Shown: positions 36,548 to 47,597, counted from the first letter of the stretch. The stretch is 64,000 nucleotides of DNA from Streptomyces sp. Go-475 (GCF_003330845.1 NZ_CP026121.1:5003501-5067500); one strand, 5' to 3'. Notes: generated by a model not told the origin, from the letters alone. Numbers and translations are program-made.

Positions 36548-38193
36548 GCGCATCAGCCGTCCACATCCTGTGGACAACCGCGGCCGAACCGATCACCAAG
36601 ATCGACGCGCCGAAGTTCGAGTACGGACAGCTGGCGCCCACCCTGATCGTCGTCGGTGCGGCGATCATCGGGATCCTCATCGAGGCGTTCGTACCGCGCA
36701 CATCCCGTTACTACGTCCAGATGTTCGTGTCCGTCGTCGCGCTCGCGGCCGCCTTCGCCGCGGTCGTCGCGCTCGCGGCCGACGGGTACGGCACGACCAA
36801 GGCACGCATCGCGGCGATGGGCGCGATCGCGGTCGACGGACCGGCCCTCTTCCTCCAGGGCACGATCCTGCTGGCGGCCCTGGTCGGCCTGTTCACCTTC
36901 GCCGAGCGGCGCCTCGACCCGGTGGTGCACGGCAACCGGGTCGACTCCTTCGCCGCGCAGGCCGCGTCCGTGCCGGGCAGCGAGAGCGAGAAGGCGGCGG
37001 TCAAGGCCGGATTCACCACCACCGAGGTGTTCCCGCTGCTGCTGTTCGCCGTCGCCGGCATGCTGATCTTCCCGGCGGCCAACGACCTGCTGACGCTGTT
37101 CGTGGCCCTGGAGGTCTTCTCCCTGCCGCTGTACCTGCTGTGCGCCTTGGCCCGCCGCAAGCGGCTCATGTCGCAGGAGGCGGCGGTCAAGTACTTCCTG
37201 CTGGGTGCCTTCGCCTCCGCGTTCACGCTGTTCGGCATCGCGCTGCTGTACGGCTACGCGGGCTCGATGTCGTACGCGACGATCGCGCAGGTCGTCGACG
37301 GCACCGTCCAGGACGTGAACCCGGCGCTCGCCGACACCATGGGCAACGACGCGCTGCTGCTGGTCGGCGCCGCCCTGCTGGTGATGGGCCTGCTGTTCAA
37401 GGTGGGCGCGGTGCCCTTCCACATGTGGACACCGGACGTGTACCAGGGCGCGCCGACCCCGGTGACCGGCTTCATGGCGGCGGCGACCAAGGTGGCGGCC
37501 TTCGGCGCGCTGCTGCGGGTGCTGTACGTCGTCCTGCCCGGCCTGCGCTGGGACTGGCGGCCGGTGATGTGGGCCGTGGCGATCGTCACCATGCTGGGCG
37601 GTGCGATCGTCGCGATCACGCAGACCGACATCAAGCGGCTGCTGGCGTACTCGTCGATCGCGCACGCCGGGTTCATCCTCGCGGGTGTCATCGCGACCAC
37701 GCCCGACGGCGTCTCGTCGGTGCTGTTCTACCTGGCGGCCTACTCGTTCGTGACGATCGGCGCCTTCGCGGTCGTCACGCTCGTGCGTGACGCGGGCGGT
37801 GAGGCGACGCACCTGTCCAAGTGGGCCGGGCTCGGGCGCAGGTCCCCGCTGGTGGCGGCCGTGTTCGCGGTGTTCCTGCTGGCCTTCGCGGGCATTCCGC
37901 TGACGTCCGGGTTCGCCGGGAAGTTCGCCGTGTTCAAGGCGGCGGCGGAGGGCGGGGCGGCCCCGCTGGTCGTCATCGGCGTCATCTCGTCGGCGATCGC
38001 GGCGTTCTTCTACATCCGCGTCATCGTGCTGATGTTCTTCAGCGAGCCGCGGCCCGAGGGCCCGACGGTGGCCGTGCCGTCGCCGCTGACGATGACGGCG
38101 ATCGGGGTGGGGGTGGCGGTCACGCTGGTGCTCGGTGTGGCGCCGCAGTACTTCCTGGACCTGGCGGGGCAGGCGGGCGTGTTCGTCCGCTGA
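36544..38193 (+). CDS. nuoN: NADH-quinone oxidoreductase subunit N
   Basis: The 549-residue third antiporter-like subunit has LFVALEVFSLPLYLLCALAR, VGAVPFHMWTPDVYQGAPTP and KRLLAYSSIAHAGFILAG. An insert of about 60 residues between helices 3 and 4 (VHGNRVDSFAAQAASVPGSE) is longer than in proteobacteria. It is the last gene of the operon, followed by a hairpin at 38212-38244. A DnaA-box 9-mer (TGTGGACAA, 36569-36577) lies in its first codons. Confidence 0.97.
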   Translation: MSASAVHILWTTAAEPITKIDAPKFEYGQLAPTLIVVGAAIIGILIEAFVPRTSRYYVQMFVSVVALAAAFAAVVALAADGYGTTKARIAAMGAIAVDGPALFLQGTILLAALVGLFTFAERRLDPVVHGNRVDSFAAQAASVPGSESEKAAVKAGFTTTEVFPLLLFAVAGMLIFPAANDLLTLFVALEVFSLPLYLLCALARRKRLMSQEAAVKYFLLGAFASAFTLFGIALLYGYAGSMSYATIAQVVDGTVQDVNPALADTMGNDALLLVGAALLVMGLLFKVGAVPFHMWTPDVYQGAPTPVTGFMAAATKVAAFGALLRVLYVVLPGLRWDWRPVMWAVAIVTMLGGAIVAITQTDIKRLLAYSSIAHAGFILAGVIATTPDGVSSVLFYLAAYSFVTIGAFAVVTLVRDAGGEATHLSKWAGLGRRSPLVAAVFAVFLLAFAGIPLTSGFAGKFAVFKAAAEGGAAPLVVIGVISSAIAAFFYIRVIVLMFFSEPRPEGPTVAVPSPLTMTAIGVGVAVTLVLGVAPQYFLDLAGQAGVFVR

Positions 38194-38210
38194 CGCCCCG
38201 CGTGCGCGTG

Positions 38211-38246
38211 CGGGACCCGGTCTCTCCTCGGAGGGCCGGGTCCCTT
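38211..38246 (+). terminator. Terminator of the nuo operon
   Basis: Arms GGGACCCGG (38212-38220) and CCGGGTCCC (38236-38244) pair perfectly over 9 bp, starting 18 bp after the nuoN stop and ending in TT. The secreted-protein gene converges on it from the right. Confidence 0.75.
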
Positions 38247-38258
38247 CGCGTGTACGGG

Positions 38259-38774
38259 TCAGGGGCACTGCACCCTGGGGTTCCAGGGGTAGAAAACGCC
38301 CCTGGGGTTGTCCTTGAAGATCCAGGCGTGCAGCGTGTAGACCACGCCCAGACCGGGGATCTCCTCCGGCCCGTCGAAGTGCCGGTCGCCGAACATGACC
38401 GGGCGGTCCCAGTCCGTCTCCACCTTCTGGTCGGCGTCACGGACGATCCACTCCACGGCTCCGGCGCGGAGCTTGCCGTGCTTGTCCTTGTGGTAGACGA
38501 CCGCGGCGGGCTTCACCGGATCGGTGGAGTTGATGAGCCGCTGCTTGATGTAGTGGTAGCCCATGGCGCCCTCGCCGGGCAGGGCGGCGCACGGGCCGGC
38601 GGGGAGGTAGTCGTCTCTGATCGCGCGCTTCACGTTCTGGTAGTGGCGCGTGGCGGCGTAGGTCTGCACGAGCTCGGGCTCCGAGTCGTGGCCGTGTCCG
38701 GCGGCCTGGGCCGGAGCGGCGAGGGCGAGCGCGGTGGTCAGGGCGAGGGCGCAGGCGGCCTTGAGGGGGGACAT
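38259..38774 (-). CDS. Secreted protein of unknown function
   Basis: The 171-residue product starts at ATG 38774, with AAGGAGCG upstream. It has a clear Sec signal peptide (MSPLKAACALALTTALALAA, cut after AQA near residue 26). The mature part begins with a His-rich HGHDSEPE and contains GEGAMGYHYIKQRLINST, YTLHAWIFKDNPRGVFYPWN and VQCP at the end; two cysteines (PCAALPG and the last but one residue) may form a disulfide. I recall similar exported proteins in soil bacteria but no named domain. It is convergent with nuoN and probably monocistronic. Confidence 0.75.
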   Translation of the reverse strand: MSPLKAACALALTTALALAAPAQAAGHGHDSEPELVQTYAATRHYQNVKRAIRDDYLPAGPCAALPGEGAMGYHYIKQRLINSTDPVKPAAVVYHKDKHGKLRAGAVEWIVRDADQKVETDWDRPVMFGDRHFDGPEEIPGLGVVYTLHAWIFKDNPRGVFYPWNPRVQCP

Positions 38775-38988
38775 GTCGAGTCGCTCCTTGCGGAGAGGGA
38801 CGCCCGCAGGCGGGCGCCCGTCGTGAGGGCGCGGTGGCGCCCGGTGGGGGAAAGCGCGGACAGGGGGTGTGATCCCCACCCGGCCCGCGTCAGCAGCATC
38901 GCCCGGCCGGTGGGGGCGTGCCAGGCGAGCCGTCCGTTGGGCTGAGTCGAACGCGAGTGTGGACACGTCGCACTCACCGGGCGGGACC

Positions 38989-38997
38989 TGTGGATAA
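38989..38997 (-). promoter_or_regulatory. DnaA-box match upstream of recQ
   Basis: TGTGGATAA on the plus strand is the exact complement of the DnaA box TTATCCACA. It lies 71 bp before the recQ start; a near match, TGTGGACAC, is 30 bp to its left. The -10-like TATGGT is at about 39022-39027. The gap 38775-39067 holds no gene. Confidence 0.4.
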
Positions 38998-39067
38998 CTC
39001 CGGGGCTGTCGGTGCGGACGCCTATGGTGGACGCAGTGGTCGAGGCGCGACGCACGGGGGACGAACG

Positions 39068-41164
<2,097 letters not shown>

Positions 41165-41169
41165 GCCGG

Positions 41170-41335
41170 GCTGCGGCCGGGCCTTGCGGCCGGGTCGGGC
41201 TTCGGCCGGGGCGTGTGGCTCGGCACAGCGGCGGCCGGGTCGCGGGTTCGGTAGGACCCCGGCCGGGTCGTGTGGCTCGGCAGGCCCCGGCCGGGTCGTC
41301 TGGCTCCTGGCTCGGCCGGGGTGCGTCGGCCCGAG
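41170..41335. repeat. Degenerate GGCCGGGTCG / GTGGCTCGGC repeats between convergent genes
   Basis: Units CGGCCGGGTCGTGTGGCTCG recur at roughly 25-50 bp intervals (about 41200, 41250, 41280, 41300), with drift. There is no gene in the tract. It lies between the recQ stop and the leftward flavoprotein stop and may act as a loose terminator region. Confidence 0.6.
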
Positions 41336-41346
41336 AGGGGGTCAGG

Positions 41347-44205
41347 TCACAGCGCCCGCGCCGCGTACGCCCTGACATCCGCGTCGGAGTCCGTCGTCGC
41401 CGTGGCCAGGGCCGCCCGGGCCTCCGCGGAGGCTCCGTGCCGGGTCAGGGCCAGGACGGCGGCCTTGCGGACATCGGCGTTGGAGTCCGCCAGGGCCTTG
41501 GCGAGCGCGGGGACGGCCACGTCGGGGTCCGCGACGGACAGCGCCGTCGCGGCACCGGCCCGCACCTGCCAGGCCGACTCGGACAGGGCGGCGACGGCAC
41601 GTGCGGTGAGGGGTCCCGGGCAACCGGTCGTGCCCAGTGCGCCGTAGGCCGCCGCGCGGACGAGGGCGTCGGGATCGTCGAGGAGCCCGGTCAGGGCGCC
41701 CTCGATCGGGTCGGCCTCGAAAGCGTCGCCCCCACGAGGGAGCGCAACGGCACCCAGCCGCTCCGCCCCCACCGTGGCGAGCCCCTTGGCGATCGCCACC
41801 CGGACCTCGCGGGACGGGTCGGCGGCCGCCGCGCCCGCCAGCGCTTCGGCGGCGTCGACCGACACCAGGGCGCGCACGGCCTCGATCCGGACGGTGATGT
41901 CCGAGTCGGTCAGGGAGGCCACGAACAGACCGGTGTCTCCGAGGCGCAGGGCGCGCAGGACGTCCAGCGCGGCGGCGCGGACCACGGGGTCGGGCTCGGC
42001 GAGGGCGGCGGCGAGGCCGTCGCGCAGGCCGGGCTCGGGCGGGAGCGTCTCGACGAGCTCGCGCAGGGACGCGGCCGCGGCGGCACGGACCTCGGCGGCG
42101 CCGTCCCGCAGGGCGGCGGCGAGGGCGGGCCCCGTCCCCGGCGGCAGCGTCTCGGTGAGCACGGCGACCGCCTCGCGCCGGACGGCGGGCGCGGGATCGG
42201 TCAGGTACGGCCGGAGGGCGTCGAGCTCGGGTTCCTCGTCGGCGAGGGCGACGAGTTCGAGGAGGCGGGCGGAGGACTGCTCGCCGGGAGGAGACGTGGG
42301 TGAGGTGCGCGGCGTCGCGGTCCGTTCCGGCTCCGCTTCCTCGGCCGGCTCTGCTCCCTCGGCCGGCTCCGCGACCCCGGCCCGGGCCGCGACCGGTGCC
42401 ACATCGCGCGCCCCCGCCGTCGCGACGTCCTCGGCGTGCACCTCACCGAGGTGACGGGGCGCGCCGCCGACCGGGTCGAAACCGTCGACCGGAACGAGAT
42501 AGGGAGCCACGGGACGAGCCGCGAACTCCATCGCACCAGAGGGGGACTTGTGCAGATCGAGGTGGTGGAACCAGGACGCGTCGTCACGCCGGGGGTGGTC
42601 GAGCCGGTCGTGGTAGAGACCCCAGCGGGACTCCGTGCGGGCCAGGGAGGAGCGCGCGGCCATCTCCGCGCAGTCGCGGATGAAGGTGACCTCGGCGCAG
42701 CGCATCAGCTCGTGCGGAGTGCGGGCGCCCATCGCCGCGATGTCGGCCCGCATCCGCTCGAACGCCTCCAGGGCCAGCGACAGCCGGGCTCCGGACTTGG
42801 GCGGGGCGACGTAGTCGTTCACGAAGCGGCGCAGCTTGTACTCGACCTGGGGCTGCGGCGGGCCGTCGGGGTTGCGCAGCGGGCGGTAGATCAACTCGTG
42901 CGCCTCGCGCAGCTGGTCGGCGGGCAGCTCCCCTTCGTAGGCCGTGTACCGGGACGCGTCCGCGCCCGCGAGGTCGCCGAAGACGAACGCGCCGATCATG
43001 TAGTTGTGCGGCACGCAGGCCAGGTCGCCGGCCGCGTACAGGCGGGGCACGGTGGTGCGGGCGTGGTCGTCCACGCGGACGCCGGAGGCGGAGTGGCCGC
43101 CGCAGAGGCCGATCTCGGAGATGTGCATCTCGACGTCGTGGGTGCGGTAGTCGTGGCCGCGGCCGGAGTGGAAGGTGCCGCGGGTGGGGCGTTCGGTGGA
43201 GTGCAGGATCGTCTCCAGGGCCGAGACGGACTCCTCGGGGAGGTGGCTCAGCTTGAGGTAGACGGGGCCCCGGTCGGACGCCACCTCCGCCGCGAACTCG
43301 GCCATCATCTGGCCCGACCAGTAGTCGGAGTCGACGAAGCGCTCGCCGTGCCGGTTGACCTGGTAGCCGCCGAAGGGGTTGGCGACGTAGGCGCAGGCCG
43401 GGCCGTTGTAGTCCTTGATCAGCGGGTTGATCTGGAAGCACTCGATACCGGTGAGCTCGGCGCCCGCGTGGTAGGCCATGGCGTAGCCGTCACCGGCGTT
43501 GGTGGGGTTCTCGTAGGTGCCGTAGAGGTAGCCGGAGGCGGGCAGGCCGAGGCGGCCGCAGGCGCCGGTGGCGAGGATGACCGCGCCCGCGCGGACCTGG
43601 ACGAACTGCCCGGTGCGGGTGTTGAAGCCGGCCGCCCCGACGGCGCGCCCCTGCGCCGTGAGGACACGCACCGGCATCACCCGGTTCTCGATGCGGATCC
43701 GCTCCCGCATCTCGCGCCGCCGCAGCTGCCGGTAGAGGACCTTCTTGACGTCCTTGCCCTCCGGCATGGGCAGCACATAGGAGCCGGAGCGGTGCACCTG
43801 GCGGACCGCGTAGTCGCCGTGCTCGTCCTTCTCGAACTTCACGCCGTACGACTCCAGCCGCTGCACCATCGCGAAGCCGCGGGTGGCGGTCTGGCGGACG
43901 GTGGACTGGTCGACGATGCCGTCGTTGGCGCGGGTGATCTCGGCGACGTAGTCGTCCGGTTCGGCGCGGCCGGGGATGACCGCGTTGTTGACGCCGTCCA
44001 TGCCCATGGCGAGCGCGCCGGAGTGGCGGACGTGGGCCTTCTCCAGCAGCAGGACGTCCGCGCCGTGCTCGGCGGCGGTCAGGGCCGCCATGGTGCCGGC
44101 GGTGCCGCCGCCGATGACGAGGACGTCGCAGGTCAGCTCCTCGGCGTCGGCGAGGGCGGGGACGGCCAGGACAGGGTCCGCCGGGGGGTTCACGGAGGTG
44201 GTCAC
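41347..44205 (-). CDS. AprA/fumarate-reductase-like flavoprotein fused to HEAT repeats
   Basis: The 952-residue product has an N-terminal FAD_binding_2 domain with VLVIGGGTAGTMAA, LLLEKAHVRHSGALAMGMDG and the C-terminal flavoprotein cap (about 470-580). The RHSGALAMGMDGVN segment is closest, by eye, to adenylylsulfate reductase subunit A. After a Pro/Glu/Ala linker (about 585-640), the last 310 residues are helical HEAT-like repeats (DPAPAVRREAVAVLTE, DSNADVRKAAVLALTRHG, about 9 units). GTG 44205 is chosen for AAAGG upstream; GTG 44220 overlaps the ATPase stop. It is last in an operon with a two-cluster ferredoxin and an ABC importer. The substrate is unknown. Confidence 0.85.
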   Translation of the reverse strand: MTTSVNPPADPVLAVPALADAEELTCDVLVIGGGTAGTMAALTAAEHGADVLLLEKAHVRHSGALAMGMDGVNNAVIPGRAEPDDYVAEITRANDGIVDQSTVRQTATRGFAMVQRLESYGVKFEKDEHGDYAVRQVHRSGSYVLPMPEGKDVKKVLYRQLRRREMRERIRIENRVMPVRVLTAQGRAVGAAGFNTRTGQFVQVRAGAVILATGACGRLGLPASGYLYGTYENPTNAGDGYAMAYHAGAELTGIECFQINPLIKDYNGPACAYVANPFGGYQVNRHGERFVDSDYWSGQMMAEFAAEVASDRGPVYLKLSHLPEESVSALETILHSTERPTRGTFHSGRGHDYRTHDVEMHISEIGLCGGHSASGVRVDDHARTTVPRLYAAGDLACVPHNYMIGAFVFGDLAGADASRYTAYEGELPADQLREAHELIYRPLRNPDGPPQPQVEYKLRRFVNDYVAPPKSGARLSLALEAFERMRADIAAMGARTPHELMRCAEVTFIRDCAEMAARSSLARTESRWGLYHDRLDHPRRDDASWFHHLDLHKSPSGAMEFAARPVAPYLVPVDGFDPVGGAPRHLGEVHAEDVATAGARDVAPVAARAGVAEPAEGAEPAEEAEPERTATPRTSPTSPPGEQSSARLLELVALADEEPELDALRPYLTDPAPAVRREAVAVLTETLPPGTGPALAAALRDGAAEVRAAAAASLRELVETLPPEPGLRDGLAAALAEPDPVVRAAALDVLRALRLGDTGLFVASLTDSDITVRIEAVRALVSVDAAEALAGAAAADPSREVRVAIAKGLATVGAERLGAVALPRGGDAFEADPIEGALTGLLDDPDALVRAAAYGALGTTGCPGPLTARAVAALSESAWQVRAGAATALSVADPDVAVPALAKALADSNADVRKAAVLALTRHGASAEARAALATATTDSDADVRAYAARAL

Positions 44206-44216
44206 CGGGGTGCCTT

Positions 44217-45020
44217 TCACGTACCGAGCGAGGTGAGGACGTCGCGCCGCAGGGCCAGGCGCGCGGGGTCGTCGTGCGCGCCCCGGTCGCGGGGGCGGGG
44301 CACGTCCCGGACGGCGGCGAGGCCGCCCGCGGCGAGCAGGGCGACGCGGTCGCCGAGGAACAGCGCCTCGTCCACGTCGTGGGTGACGAAGACGACGGTG
44401 GCGCCGGTGCCCTGGAGCACTTCCACCAGCAGGTCCTGCATGCCGGCGCGGGTCTGCGCGTCGAGCGCTCCGAACGGCTCGTCCATGAGGACGGCGCGCG
44501 GGCGTGCGGCCAGGGCGCGGGCCAGCTGGGCGCGCTGGCGCTGCCCGCCGGAGACCCGGTGCGGCAACTGCCCGGCCTGCGCGCCGAGTCCGACCCGCTC
44601 CAGCCAGGCCTGGGCCTGGGCCCGGCGTTCGGCGCGGGGCACGCCCCGGATGGCGAGCGGCAGTTCGACGTTGGCGCGCAGGGTGCGCCAGGGGAGCAGG
44701 GCGTCCTCCTGGAAGACCAGGGCGCGGTCGGCCGCGGGGCCGGTCAGCGGGTGGCCGTCCTGGGTGAGCTGCCCGGCCAGCGGCGCGAGCAGGCCCGCCA
44801 GGGTGCGCAGCAGGGTCGACTTGCCGCAGCCGGACGGGCCGACGACGGTGAGGATCTCGCCGGATGCGACGTCCAGGTCGACGTCGTCCAGGGCGGGAGC
44901 GCCGGGGCGGCCGAGGGAGACGCCGGCGAGGGTGAGCCGGGTGCCGCGCACCGGTGCTCCGGCGGTGACGGCATCCGTCTCGGGCGAGGTGCTCAGGACG
45001 GTCTCAGACGAGGTGCTCAT
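44217..45020 (-). CDS. ABC transporter ATPase, nitrate/sulfonate/taurine type
   Basis: The 267-residue ATPase has Walker A GPSGCGKST, Q-loop FQEDALLPW, signature VSGGQRQRAQLARAL, Walker B AVLMDEPFGALD and the H-loop VTHDVDEAL. EDALLPWRTLRANV is typical of the SsuB/TauB/NrtD family, so it should energise the adjoining permease and binding protein. ATG 45020 overlaps the permease stop by 17 bp, and the stop overlaps the possible GTG 44220 of the flavoprotein gene. Confidence 0.93.
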   Translation of the reverse strand: MSTSSETVLSTSPETDAVTAGAPVRGTRLTLAGVSLGRPGAPALDDVDLDVASGEILTVVGPSGCGKSTLLRTLAGLLAPLAGQLTQDGHPLTGPAADRALVFQEDALLPWRTLRANVELPLAIRGVPRAERRAQAQAWLERVGLGAQAGQLPHRVSGGQRQRAQLARALAARPRAVLMDEPFGALDAQTRAGMQDLLVEVLQGTGATVVFVTHDVDEALFLGDRVALLAAGGLAAVRDVPRPRDRGAHDDPARLALRRDVLTSLGT

Positions 45021-45963
45021 CACGTGTCTCCTCGGCTCGGGCCCCGTCGGGCAGCGCGGTGGACGCGGCTGGCGCGGGCTGACCGGATCCAGCGGGCTGA
45101 CCGGATCCAGGAGGCTGCCCGGACCCGGCGGGCTGCCCGGACCAGGCGGGCTGCCGGGCCCCGCCCGACCGCGCGGACCCGGGCGCCCGGGCACCGGGCT
45201 CGTACGCGGTGCGCGGCAGCCAGCGCGTGAGGCGGCGGCCCAGCAGTTCCACCCCCGTGGAGGTGAGCCAGCCGAGCACGCCGATGGTGGCCATGCCGAC
45301 GAAGACGCCCGGGTAGTCGACGACGGTGTAGTCCTGCCACGTGCGGTAGCCGACGCCGTACTGGCCGGAGATCATCTCGGCGGAGATCACGCAGATCCAC
45401 GAGACGCCGATGCCGACGGACAGGCCGCCGAAGACGCCGGGCAGCGCGCCCGGCAGGACGACCGAGCAGAGGATCCGCCACCGCCCGCCGCCCATGGTGA
45501 GCACCGCCTCCTCCCACACGGGGGTCAGCGCGCGCACGGCGTGCCGGGTGGAGACCAGGACCGGGAAGAAGGCGGCGGTGCAGGTGATGAAGACGATGCC
45601 CTGTTCGTTGGAGGGGAACAGCAGGATCGCGACGGGGACCAGGGCGATGGCCGGGACCGGGCGGATCACCTCCAGCACCGGGCCGAGCAGGTCCTCGGCG
45701 AGACGCGAGCGCGCCACGAGCACGCCCGTGGCCACGCCCAGGACGGCGGCCAGCAGGAAACCGGTGAGGATCCGGGTGAGGCTGTCGGTGAGGTCCGTCC
45801 AGTAGTCCGGCCCGGACAGCCGGGCGGCGAAGGCCCGGGCCACGTCGGCGACCGTCGGGAACTGCGAGAACCGCAGCCACAGGTCGACGTTCCAGCTGGT
45901 CAGCGCCTGCCACAGGCCGAGGGCGGCGGCCAGCGAGCCCAGGCGGAGCGCATACCGCCTCAT
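45004..45963 (-). CDS. ABC transporter permease, nitrate/sulfonate/taurine type
   Basis: The 319-residue membrane protein has six helices and the EAA loop EEAVLTMGGGRWRILCSVVL that docks the ATPase, as in SsuC/TauC. ATG 45963 overlaps the binding-protein stop by 4 bp. After the last helix a tail of about 60 residues consists of Ser-Gly-Gln-Pro repeats (SGQPAGSGQPPGSGQPAG), encoded by an 18-bp minisatellite and unusual for this family. The tail is cytoplasmic and unlikely to matter for transport. Confidence 0.92.
   Translation of the reverse strand: MRRYALRLGSLAAALGLWQALTSWNVDLWLRFSQFPTVADVARAFAARLSGPDYWTDLTDSLTRILTGFLLAAVLGVATGVLVARSRLAEDLLGPVLEVIRPVPAIALVPVAILLFPSNEQGIVFITCTAAFFPVLVSTRHAVRALTPVWEEAVLTMGGGRWRILCSVVLPGALPGVFGGLSVGIGVSWICVISAEMISGQYGVGYRTWQDYTVVDYPGVFVGMATIGVLGWLTSTGVELLGRRLTRWLPRTAYEPGARAPGSARSGGARQPAWSGQPAGSGQPPGSGQPAGSGQPAPAASTALPDGARAEETRDEHLV
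45076..45160. repeat. 18-bp minisatellite inside the permease gene
   Basis: About 4.7 units with starts at 45076, 45094, 45112, 45130 and 45148, built on GGGCTGACCGGATCCAGC and drifting to GGGCTGCCCGGACCAGGC. The period is a multiple of three, so the frame is kept and a repeated peptide tail results. Confidence 0.85.
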
Positions 45964-47321
45964 GAGGCCCGCTCCAGGGCGTCGGTGTAGGAGACGACCC
46001 GCGCCCCGGCGTGCCCGGCGACGTAGGCCCGCGCGGTGTCGGGGGCGACGAAGGGCAGCAGCTTGCCGCCGTCGGCCACCCATATGGCCTTGTCGGCGAA
46101 CCAGAGCGTGCCGGTGGTGGTGTCGGGGACGTAGGCGGCGCGCAGGGCGTCGCGGTGTCCGGCCACGTAACGCAGCAGTGCGGAGGGGGAGTTGAAGGTG
46201 ACGGTTGTCGAGGCGCCCTTGGGCCAGGCCTCGCTCGCGGCCGGTGCGGGCCGCGCGGCCAGCCGGTCGGCGTACGCCGCCGGTCCCAGGGCCTTCTTCA
46301 CGTACCGGTCGTCGACGAAGGAGTCGACGTCCACGTCGCCGGTCAGCCTGGCCGACTTCAGGATCGACACGTCCTGCTTCAGGGCGGCCACGAGCCGGGG
46401 CTTGATCGCCGGGTCGAAGGTGGCGATGCCGTGAGCGCCGTTGTAGAGGTAGACGACCTCGGCGGGCAGGCCGGTCGCCTTCGCGACCTTCTCGGCGGCG
46501 TCCACCGGGTGCTCGTTCAGGTAGTCGGTCGCCTCCGCCTGCGCCTTCAGGAACGCCTCCAGCACGGCCGGGCGCCGCTCGGCGAAGTCCTCCCGGGCGG
46601 TGACGCCGTGGAAGGTCGGCAGGTTCAGCCGGGCGCCGTCGTAGAGCGCCTTCGCCTTGCCCTGGTAGGTGAGCAGGCCGGGCCAGGCGACGAACTGCGA
46701 CAGCGCGTCCGTACTGCCCGCGGAGAGGGCCGAGGCGCCGACGGCGGGCTGCTGGTTGAGCTTCTCGATGCCGCGTTCCGGGTCGATGCCGGCGCGCCGC
46801 AGCGCCCGTACGAGGGTGCCGTCGGCGGCCGATCCGACGCTGGTGGAGACCTTCTTGCCCTTCAGGTCATTCAGCGAGGCCAGCTTCGAACCGGGCGCGG
46901 TGACGATGGTGTTGAGGCCGCCGCGCAGGTTGTAGCCGGTGACCGACACCAGCCGGGTGGGGCGGTTGAGCTGCTTGCCGCGGGCCGCGTTGATGAGCAG
47001 CGGGAAGTCGCCCATCGAGCCGATGTCGATCTTCCCGGCGGTCATCTGGGCGGTGATCGGGGCGCCGGTGGCGTAGTCCTGCCAGCTCACCTTGTAGCGG
47101 ACGCCGTCGTGCAGGGCGTCGAGCTGCTTCTCGAAGGAGCCGAGGGAGCGCAGCAGGGTGCCCGCGGTGACGGTGTTGATCGTCCGGGACTGGTAGCCGA
47201 CGGTGACGGTGACGGTGGAGCCGCTGCCGGCCTCGGCGTCACCGCCGCAGGCGCTGAGCGGGAGCAGGAGGACGACCGCGGAGCCGGCGACCGCCGTGCG
47301 TTTCAGGGTGGTTCGGGACAT
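45960..47321 (-). CDS. ABC substrate-binding lipoprotein (SsuA/NrtA-like) with possible NosL-like C-terminal domain
   Basis: The 453-residue protein has a lipobox (LLPLSACGG, lipid on Cys25) and an SsuA/THI5/NrtA-type binding fold to about residue 345 (VTVGYQSRTINTVTAG, GKIDIGSMGDFPLLINAARG). Binding proteins of this class usually end near 330. Here about 90 more residues follow (WPKGASTTVTFNSPSALLRY, FADKAIWVADGGKLLPF, AYVAGHAGARVVSYTDALE). The pattern of that tail, ending in a GHxGxRVVSY motif, recalls NosL domains. It is the second import-related gene of the operon, 15 bp after the ferredoxin. The ligand is probably a small anion or sulfonate but is unproven. Confidence 0.85.
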   Translation of the reverse strand: MSRTTLKRTAVAGSAVVLLLPLSACGGDAEAGSGSTVTVTVGYQSRTINTVTAGTLLRSLGSFEKQLDALHDGVRYKVSWQDYATGAPITAQMTAGKIDIGSMGDFPLLINAARGKQLNRPTRLVSVTGYNLRGGLNTIVTAPGSKLASLNDLKGKKVSTSVGSAADGTLVRALRRAGIDPERGIEKLNQQPAVGASALSAGSTDALSQFVAWPGLLTYQGKAKALYDGARLNLPTFHGVTAREDFAERRPAVLEAFLKAQAEATDYLNEHPVDAAEKVAKATGLPAEVVYLYNGAHGIATFDPAIKPRLVAALKQDVSILKSARLTGDVDVDSFVDDRYVKKALGPAAYADRLAARPAPAASEAWPKGASTTVTFNSPSALLRYVAGHRDALRAAYVPDTTTGTLWFADKAIWVADGGKLLPFVAPDTARAYVAGHAGARVVSYTDALERAS

Positions 47322-47336
47322 GACGGTTCGGGCCTC

Positions 47337-47564
47337 TCACCGGAGCAGATAGGGCATGTTGACGGTGACGGCTCCGGTGGGGCAGCGCGCCGCGCACGGG
47401 CCGCAGTACCAGCACTCGTCGACGTGCATGTAGGCCTTGCCGTTGCGCTCGTCGATGGCGAGGGAGTCCAGCGGGCACATGTCCACGCAGAGCGTGCAGC
47501 CGTCGATGCACTTCGACTCGTCGATGGTCACGGGCACGTCGGCCCGCTGGGGCGCCAAGGGCAT
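47337..47564 (-). CDS. Two-cluster 4Fe-4S ferredoxin, AprB-like partner
   Basis: The 75-residue protein has eight cysteines in two sets, Cys19/23/26/30 (KCIDGCTLCVDMCP) and Cys51/54/57/61 (ECWYCGPCAARCP). The first set has a CX3C opening rather than the usual CX2C, as in AprB-type subunits. It should carry electrons to or from the flavoprotein encoded at the end of the same operon. The ATG at 47564 follows GGAG. It lies 33 bp after gntR and 15 bp before the binding-protein gene. Confidence 0.9.
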   Translation of the reverse strand: MPLAPQRADVPVTIDESKCIDGCTLCVDMCPLDSLAIDERNGKAYMHVDECWYCGPCAARCPTGAVTVNMPYLLR

Positions 47565-47597
47565 GGCTGTCTCCAGGAGTGTGCGCGAGCGGGTGGG

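Noticed and set aside
38957..38997. Replication origin suggested by two DnaA-like boxes
   Set aside because: Only one exact box and one imperfect neighbour; no box cluster, dnaA/dnaN genes or AT-rich unwinding region.
45076..45160. 18-bp repeats in the permease as an operator array
   Set aside because: Period is a multiple of three, units drift and it lies inside coding sequence; better explained as a minisatellite coding a loose tail.
42436..45990. 1184-codon plus-strand frame
   Set aside because: Opposite the flavoprotein, ATPase and permease genes, which have clear motifs; no motif in this frame.
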